From positions 1-10,477 of the forward strand of contig JBFGIA010000079.1 in NCBI GenBank assembly GCA_041577935.1: a DNA stretch of 10,477 nt. Direction: 5' to 3'. The position numbers and the translations under genes were made by a program. A model generated the notes under the pieces. It saw nothing but the letters and a program-made list of their open reading frames with translations. It had not been told where the DNA came from and made no database searches. This DNA is from CAMYLR01 sp041577935 (GTDB taxonomy: Bacteria > Gemmatimonadota > Gemmatimonadetes > JACCXV01 > JAHWKZ01). This document shows positions 5,996 to 10,477 of this stretch, in pieces. How positions within the stretch are numbered: the stretch's first letter is position 1; every line of letters starts with the position of its first letter.

Positions 5996-7671
5996 TCGCT
6001 GCGCTAAATCGCGGTAGTGAGCTACTTCTCGCCGTAACGCTGATCGCATCGGCACCGGATCAGCTTGTGCCCCAGACCAGCGCGGGAAGCTCGGCACAAG
6101 ACACGAGCGCGGTGATCGATACGCTCCGCTCTGTCTCCGATACGCTCGGCGCCGAAGCTGTGGACCGCGTCCCGGTCGTCGTCGGCGGAGACACGCTGTT
6201 CTACATCGCCGAGCGGATCGGTCCGTTCCCGCCTGTGGCGCGTGTGCGGGCGATCGAAAGCCGTTTCCGGAGCCTGACGCGCGATCCGGTGCGACAACCG
6301 GGCGAGATCTCGGTCTTCCACGGCGAGAAGACATCGGATCTTCTGATCGGTGACCTGGTCATCATGACGGTGACCGATGGCGACGCTGCTGCGGTTGGCC
6401 TCACGCGTCAGGAAGCCGCGGAGCGGTACGCCCGTATCGTCGACGAGGCCCTTCATGAGCAGGCGATCGCGACCAACTGGCGGGCCATTCTGATGGGTGT
6501 GGGGCTGACCGCGCTGGCGACGGTGATCCTCGTCTATTTGCTCCGATTCCTGCAACGGTTCTTCCGCCGAGTCTACCCGACGATTCGCGAGCGCGGGCCA
6601 GAGCGGTTGCCCTCGTTACGGATCCAGAAACTCGAGCTGGTGCCAAAGAGCCAGATCGTCGAGACGCTCTTGCTTGCCGCCAAGGCGACTCGGGTCTTGA
6701 TCACGATCGCACTGCTGTACTTCTACGTGCCGCTCGTGCTGAGTTTCTTCCCGTGGACGCGGGAGCTCGCCAGTCATTGGCTCGATTACGTCCTAACGCC
6801 GATCGATGTCGTGACGTCGGCCATCGTGTCATACCTGCCGAATCTCCTGTTTATCGCAGTCATCATTTTGGCGACGCGGTACCTGCTGCGACTCGTTCGG
6901 CTCGTCTTTCTGGGAATGGAGCACGAGCGGATTCATTTTCGAGGCTTTCATCCTGAGTGGGCCGAGCCAACGTACAAGCTTGCTCGGATCTTCATCATCG
7001 CCCTCGCGGTGATCGTCACGATTCCGTACCTGCCACAAAGCGAGTCGACTGCGTTCAAGGGAGTGGGGGCGTTTCTAGCACTACTGATCTCGCTCGGCTC
7101 TGCGTCCGCAGTTGCCAACTTGATGGCTGGCACGGTGATGGTATACATGCGGCCATTCAAGCTCGGGGACCGGGTCAAGATCGCCGACACCGTTGGCGAT
7201 GTGATCGAGAAGACGTTGCTCGTGACCCGGGTGCGAACGAACAAGAACGAGGAGATCTCGATCCCCAACGCGCTCGTTCTGGGAAGCCACCTCGTCAACT
7301 ATTCGAACAGTGCACGCGAGGGCAAGCTTATCCTCCACACGATGGTGACGATAGGGTACGATGTCGATTGGCGACGGGTTCACGAGGCACTGCTCTCGGC
7401 CGCCACCGACTTGGAGGCGATTCAGGAAGATCCGGCGCCGTTCGTGCTACAGAAAAGCCTCGACGACTACTCGGTCGCGTATGAGCTCAACGCCTACACG
7501 GACGATGCGAAAAGAATGGCGCGCACGTACTCGGAGCTGCACCAGAACATTCAGGATCGGTGTGCGGAAGCGGGGATAGAGATCTTGTCGCCGCTCTATG
7601 CCGCGACGCGGGATGGGAATAGGAGTACCATTCCCAAGGCTGGCACTAAGTCCAAGAAGGTCGGAGCTTGA
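5992..7671 (+). CDS. MscS-family mechanosensitive ion channel with periplasmic N-terminal domain
   Basis: This 559-residue membrane channel probably releases solutes on hypo-osmotic shock. Residues 1-21 look like a signal peptide (R7, hydrophobic LLLAVTLIASA). A predicted extracytoplasmic region of about 140 residues follows, containing VVVGGDTLFYI (62-72) and a helix rich in charged residues. Hydrophobic membrane segments lie at about 165-188, 232-252, 280-300 and 332-347, then the pore-lining helix at about 357-385. The MscS signature GSASAVANLMAG (369-380) leads into VYMRPFKLGDRVKI (384-397), followed by the beta domain with GDVIEKTLLVTRVRT and EEISIPNALVL. The cytoplasmic cage domain and a short lysine-rich tail end the protein. 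The core is larger than E. coli MscS (286 residues) because of the extra N-terminal domain and membrane helices. The start overlaps the rarA stop (ATGA), with AGGA about 13 bases upstream. The exact MscS subfamily is not recognised. Confidence 0.9.
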   Translation: MIAALNRGSELLLAVTLIASAPDQLVPQTSAGSSAQDTSAVIDTLRSVSDTLGAEAVDRVPVVVGGDTLFYIAERIGPFPPVARVRAIESRFRSLTRDPVRQPGEISVFHGEKTSDLLIGDLVIMTVTDGDAAAVGLTRQEAAERYARIVDEALHEQAIATNWRAILMGVGLTALATVILVYLLRFLQRFFRRVYPTIRERGPERLPSLRIQKLELVPKSQIVETLLLAAKATRVLITIALLYFYVPLVLSFFPWTRELASHWLDYVLTPIDVVTSAIVSYLPNLLFIAVIILATRYLLRLVRLVFLGMEHERIHFRGFHPEWAEPTYKLARIFIIALAVIVTIPYLPQSESTAFKGVGAFLALLISLGSASAVANLMAGTVMVYMRPFKLGDRVKIADTVGDVIEKTLLVTRVRTNKNEEISIPNALVLGSHLVNYSNSAREGKLILHTMVTIGYDVDWRRVHEALLSAATDLEAIQEDPAPFVLQKSLDDYSVAYELNAYTDDAKRMARTYSELHQNIQDRCAEAGIEILSPLYAATRDGNRSTIPKAGTKSKKVGA

Positions 7672-8972
7672 GTTACGAAGTGTCACCAAGCAACGCGGCC
7701 GAGCGCGTCGTGCTTGTAGCGGTCGGCGGCCCGGTCGCCAATGAGGATGGCGTGAAATGGTCGGAGCAAACGTTGCTCGAGGAGTTGCGGGCGCTGGCTG
7801 TATCCGCCGGCGGCGAGGTCGTGGGCGAGATCGCTCAGCGACGTCAAGCAGCGGATAAGCGCTTCTACATCGGGCGCGGCAAGGCGACCGAGCTGAAGGA
7901 AGAGGTGCTCGCCACCGGCGCCGAGCTGGTGTTGTTCGACAACGATCTGTCACCGGCACAGGGGAAGAACCTGGAGGATCTGGTCGGCGTCCGGGTGCTC
8001 GATCGTTCCGAGCTCATCCTCGACATCTTCGCCGATCATGCCCGCACCAACGAGGCCAAGCTCCAGGTCGAGCTGGCCCAGCTGCAGTACCTCCTGCCGC
8101 GGTTGCGACGGATGTGGACGCACTTGTCGCGGATCCGTGGCGGTATCGGCTTGCGGGGACCCGGCGAGACACAGCTCGAAGTCGACCGGCGGGTCATCCG
8201 TCACCGGATCGGTGTGCTCAAGGAGAAGCTGACGCACATCGAGGAGCGTCGGAGCCTGCAGCGCAAGAGCCGGCGCGACGCGTGGAACGTGGCGCTGGTG
8301 GGGTACACCAACGTCGGGAAATCGACGATCATGAACCGCCTCTCGGGCGAGCGACTGCGGGTCGAGGACAAGGTGTTCGCCACGCTCGACGCCACCACCC
8401 GGCGGATCGATCTGGATGACGACGAGGAAGTCTTGCTGACCGACACGGTTGGATTCATCCGCAACCTGCCGCATCATCTGGTGGCATCGTTCCGGGCCAC
8501 GCTCGAAGAAGTGCTCCACGCCGATTTGTTGTTGCACGTCGTCGACGTCTCCGATCCCCACTACGCGGATCAGATGCGGGTCGTCCGCGATGTGCTGATC
8601 GAGCTCGAGGCCGAGGACGCGCCCATGATCCACGTCTTTAACAAGTTCGATCGCGTTCCGGCGGGCGACCGAGCGAGCTTGCGGGCTCAGATCGTGGCCG
8701 ATTACCCGAACGCGGTCATGGCATCAGCGATCGAGTCGCGCGGCCTCGAGGCACTGACCGAGGCGCTGACCGACTTTCTTAAAGCGCGAAAGGCGCGCGT
8801 CATCGTTACGTTACCGCTCAACGACACGCGTTCGCTGGCACGGCTGCACGAGCTGGGCGACGTGATCGAACGCCGCTACACGGATTCCGTCGTCGAGGTC
8901 GAGCTCGAGACACGGCCCGAGGTGGTGGCTCGGATCGAGCAAAGCGGGTTTCGGGTCGAGCAGGTCGGGTGA
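7668..8972 (+). CDS. hflX: GTPase HflX
   Basis: HflX is a ribosome-binding GTPase that splits or rescues stalled 70S ribosomes under heat and other stresses. The 434-residue protein has the HflX N-terminal nucleotide-binding-like domain (about 10-125, with FYIGRGKATEL at 66-76). A coiled linker follows, with the family hallmark GGIGLRGPGETQLEVDRR at 158-175. The G domain has G1 GYTNVGKST at 212-220, G2 threonines in ATLDATTRR, G3 DTVGFIRNLPHHL at 259-271, G4 NKFD at 325-328 and G5-like SAIESRGL at 353-360. A short C-terminal domain ends the protein. The chosen TTG start overlaps the mscS stop (TTGA), with AAGG about seven bases upstream; an in-frame GTG at 7680 is the main alternative. Length is close to E. 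coli HflX (426). The hfq-hflX-hflK context of enterobacteria is absent. Confidence 0.96.
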   Translation: MSYEVSPSNAAERVVLVAVGGPVANEDGVKWSEQTLLEELRALAVSAGGEVVGEIAQRRQAADKRFYIGRGKATELKEEVLATGAELVLFDNDLSPAQGKNLEDLVGVRVLDRSELILDIFADHARTNEAKLQVELAQLQYLLPRLRRMWTHLSRIRGGIGLRGPGETQLEVDRRVIRHRIGVLKEKLTHIEERRSLQRKSRRDAWNVALVGYTNVGKSTIMNRLSGERLRVEDKVFATLDATTRRIDLDDDEEVLLTDTVGFIRNLPHHLVASFRATLEEVLHADLLLHVVDVSDPHYADQMRVVRDVLIELEAEDAPMIHVFNKFDRVPAGDRASLRAQIVADYPNAVMASAIESRGLEALTEALTDFLKARKARVIVTLPLNDTRSLARLHELGDVIERRYTDSVVEVELETRPEVVARIEQSGFRVEQVG

Positions 8973-9892
8973 GTAAGAAAGCGCCATCGGTTTTCGTCTA
9001 CGGCGCTGGCCGGGTCGGGTTGGCGATCGCCAATCTGGCGCGCGAGCGAGGCGTCGACGTCGTCGGGCTCTGGAACCCGCATCCGCTCAAGCCACGGCGG
9101 GCCGCGCTGGCCGAGGGGTTCGACGTGGCGATCAACGCGCAGCCGCCTGCAATCCGCGCCGATCTGTGGCTGATCGCGGTGCCCGACGACGCGATCTGCG
9201 CCACCGCCGAGCGGCTGGGTCGAGCCACCGGGCCGCGCCCCGCCGTTGTAGCGCACTGCGCGGGCGCCCATCCGGCTAGCCTCTTGCAGTCACTGTCCAA
9301 GGGCGGGGTGGCGTGCGGCTCATGGCACCCGGCGATGACGTTTCGTGGCGCGGAGAGCGATCCGGCTGCGCTCGCGGGGGCGATCGTCGTGATCGAGGGC
9401 GACGAAGCGGCGGTCACCGTGCTTGAAGCGTTTACCGAAGCACTCGATTTGCGCTTCATCCACGTCGCGGCGGAGAGCAAGCCGCAGTACCATGCCGCGC
9501 TCGTGTTCGTCGCCAACGGTCGGGTCGCGCTCGACGCGGCCGCGGCGGTGTTGCTGCTGCAGGCCGGGATCGACGCCGAGACGGCGCGCGACTTGATCGC
9601 TCCGCTAGCGGGTCGTACCGACGAGAATCTGGCCACCAAGTTGCCCGATCAAGCGTTGACCGGACCGGTGGCCCGGGGCGACGTCAAAACCGTTCGGGAA
9701 CAGCTGGATGCCTTGGCGCCGTATCCAAAGGTGTGTCAGCTGTACCGTGCACTGGGTGCGATCGCGTTGGAATTGGTGCCCGATCGCGTGCGCGGTGAGG
9801 GCCACCGAGAAGTGGCCGCGCTCATATCAGACTATAGGAACGAGAGAGAGGAAATACATGCTAACGCTAGCCGACATTCGAGAGAACGCTGA
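8969..9892 (+). CDS. Rossmann-fold NAD(P)-binding / DUF2520 domain protein
   Basis: This 307-residue two-domain protein resembles the 6-phosphogluconate-dehydrogenase-like oxidoreductases. The N-terminal Rossmann domain begins almost at once with SVFVYGAGRVGLAIA (7-21), the G-x-G-x-x-G dinucleotide-binding loop, and contains LWLIAVPDDAI (56-66), a typical strand-4 VPD motif. SWHPAMTF (118-125) matches the conserved H-P-x-x-x-F segment joining the domains. The C-terminal DUF2520 helical domain has YHAALVFVANGRVAL and LTGPVARGDVKTV. The substrate is unknown. I recall that some relatives were proposed as alternative ketopantoate reductases, but nothing here lets me assign that. The GTG start overlaps the hflX stop by four bases (GTGA). 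The last eleven codons overlap the HD-domain gene, so the C-terminus may have been shaped by the downstream start. Confidence 0.88.
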   Translation: MSKKAPSVFVYGAGRVGLAIANLARERGVDVVGLWNPHPLKPRRAALAEGFDVAINAQPPAIRADLWLIAVPDDAICATAERLGRATGPRPAVVAHCAGAHPASLLQSLSKGGVACGSWHPAMTFRGAESDPAALAGAIVVIEGDEAAVTVLEAFTEALDLRFIHVAAESKPQYHAALVFVANGRVALDAAAAVLLLQAGIDAETARDLIAPLAGRTDENLATKLPDQALTGPVARGDVKTVREQLDALAPYPKVCQLYRALGAIALELVPDRVRGEGHREVAALISDYRNEREEIHANASRHSRER

Positions 9893-10477
9893 GGTCACCC
9901 ACTACTTGGATCGTGCCGATGGCGTTCTCGAGTCGATCGGTTACACCGAGCACGGCCGGCGTCATGCCAACGTCACTGCGCAGCGCGCCAAGGCGGTAGT
10001 CGAAGCGCTGGAACGACCGGCCAGGCAATGCGAGCTGGCCGGGATCGCTGCGTACCTGCACGACATCGGCAACATCGTCAATCGTGATCATCACGCGCAG
10101 TCGGGGGCGGCGATCGCCCACGGGCTGTTGCGCGACGCCGGCTTGTCGATCGAGGAGACGATCGAGGTCGTGACCGCGATCGGTCACCATCATGAGACCG
10201 ACGGTGCGCCGGTCAGCGACATCGCGGCGGCGCTGATCCTGGCCGACAAATCCGACGTTCACCGCTCCCGCGTCCGCGACAAAGCGATGATCCATTTGGA
10301 TATTCACGATCGCGTCAACTACGCGGTCACGCGCTCGTCGCTCAAAGTCGTCGGGCCGCACGAGGCGAAGGAGCTGAAGGGTGAGCGTGGGAACGGGAAC
10401 GACTCGAACGGGCAAAACTCGAACCCCACCGCCACCGCGCAGGACATCGCGCAGTTCACCGCGTCGGACTACGACGA
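9858..10477 (+). CDS. HD-domain metal-dependent phosphohydrolase (partial, 3' end outside window)
   Basis: The 206 visible codons encode an HD-superfamily phosphohydrolase. A first metal-binding His lies at H36 in EHGRRHANVT. The HD pair is H68-D69 in YLHDIGN, followed by H79 in NRDHHAQSG. GHHHE lies at 109-113, and D130 in ILADKSDVHRSR is the expected distal aspartate. DRVNYAVTRS follows at 151-160. Such proteins usually hydrolyse phosphomonoesters or nucleotides, but the substrate cannot be told. After residue 178 there is an Asn/Gly/Ser-rich stretch that looks like an inserted linker. ATG 9858 has a strong Shine-Dalgarno, AGAGAGAGG at 9843-9851 with a 6-nt spacer, the best in the window. 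The start lies 35 bases inside the DUF2520 gene. No stop is reached before the right edge. Confidence 0.87.
   Translation, partial: MLTLADIRENAEVTHYLDRADGVLESIGYTEHGRRHANVTAQRAKAVVEALERPARQCELAGIAAYLHDIGNIVNRDHHAQSGAAIAHGLLRDAGLSIEETIEVVTAIGHHHETDGAPVSDIAAALILADKSDVHRSRVRDKAMIHLDIHDRVNYAVTRSSLKVVGPHEAKELKGERGNGNDSNGQNSNPTATAQDIAQFTASDYD
10389..10439 (+). repeat. Degenerate AAC-codon repeat encoding an Asn/Gly/Ser-rich linker
   Basis: Codons 178-194 of the HD gene contain five AAC codons at intervals of two or three codons, as variants of GGGAAC, TCGAAC and CAAAAC, ending in CCCACCGCCACC. The protein reads GNGNDSNGQNSNPTATA. The composition (A-rich plus strand, asparagine) differs from the surrounding G+C-rich helical domain. 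It suggests slippage-generated low-complexity sequence or a flexible linker between the HD core and the C-terminal part. Confidence 0.5.

Noticed and set aside
1609..10408. Similar short sequence GAACGGGAACGA followed by (T/C)TC near 1609 and near 10391, as a dispersed repeat
   Set aside because: The match is only about 14 bases in unrelated contexts (the rho N-terminal/leader region and the HD linker) and is low in complexity, so chance is sufficient.
1..10477. Defence system, toxin-antitoxin, CRISPR or phage genes
   Set aside because: I looked in all frames. Every substantial supported frame belongs to a housekeeping or conserved family, and there are no spaced direct repeats or transposase or integrase motifs.

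Overview
This window is a G+C-rich, gene-dense piece of bacterial chromosome. Nothing in it looks mobile: I see no transposase, phage, plasmid, CRISPR, tRNA or rRNA sequence. Almost every gene is a conserved housekeeping or stress-maintenance gene. Codon use is uniform, with G/C-ending codons, and translation often starts at GTG or TTG. The Rho, MscS and DUF2520 proteins suggest a non-model Gram-negative-type lineage. Gemmatimonadota is my best guess, from remembered similarity of the Rho N-terminal half, but the window alone does not prove it.

Layout. On the minus strand lie the 5' end of ruvX (1-144, cut by the window edge) and, upstream of it in the same direction, rho (297-1547). The 152-bp gap between them holds a large imperfect inverted repeat (179-295) around a smaller hairpin. 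A 248-bp divergent intergenic region (1548-1795) carries a strong sigma70-type promoter pointing towards rho (TTGACA, 17 bp, TAATAT). It is followed by a C-rich, G-poor leader that resembles a Rho loading site. In the other direction a plus-strand operon runs from 1796 past the right edge. Its genes are a CCA tRNA nucleotidyltransferase, 3-methyladenine DNA glycosylase (mpg), an arginase-fold protein that has lost most metal ligands, the replication-associated ATPase rarA, an MscS-type channel with a periplasmic N-terminal domain, the ribosome-associated GTPase hflX, a Rossmann/DUF2520 protein, and an HD-domain phosphohydrolase truncated by the window end.

The plus-strand genes are packed very tightly. 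Most junctions are 1- or 4-base stop/start overlaps (GTGA at 3166, TAATG at 4712, ATGA at 5992, TTGA at 7668, GTGA at 8969) and the last is a 35-base overlap. This implies a single polycistronic transcript with translational coupling. The genes share a loose maintenance theme: tRNA 3'-end maturation, alkylation repair, stalled-fork handling, osmotic protection and ribosome rescue. The link is by context only.

The most unusual item is the arginase-fold protein at 3831-4712. It keeps the superfamily's overall pattern but retains only two of six metal-binding positions. Next in interest are the structured rho-ruvX spacer and the possible autoregulatory rho leader. I see no clear new multi-gene system.
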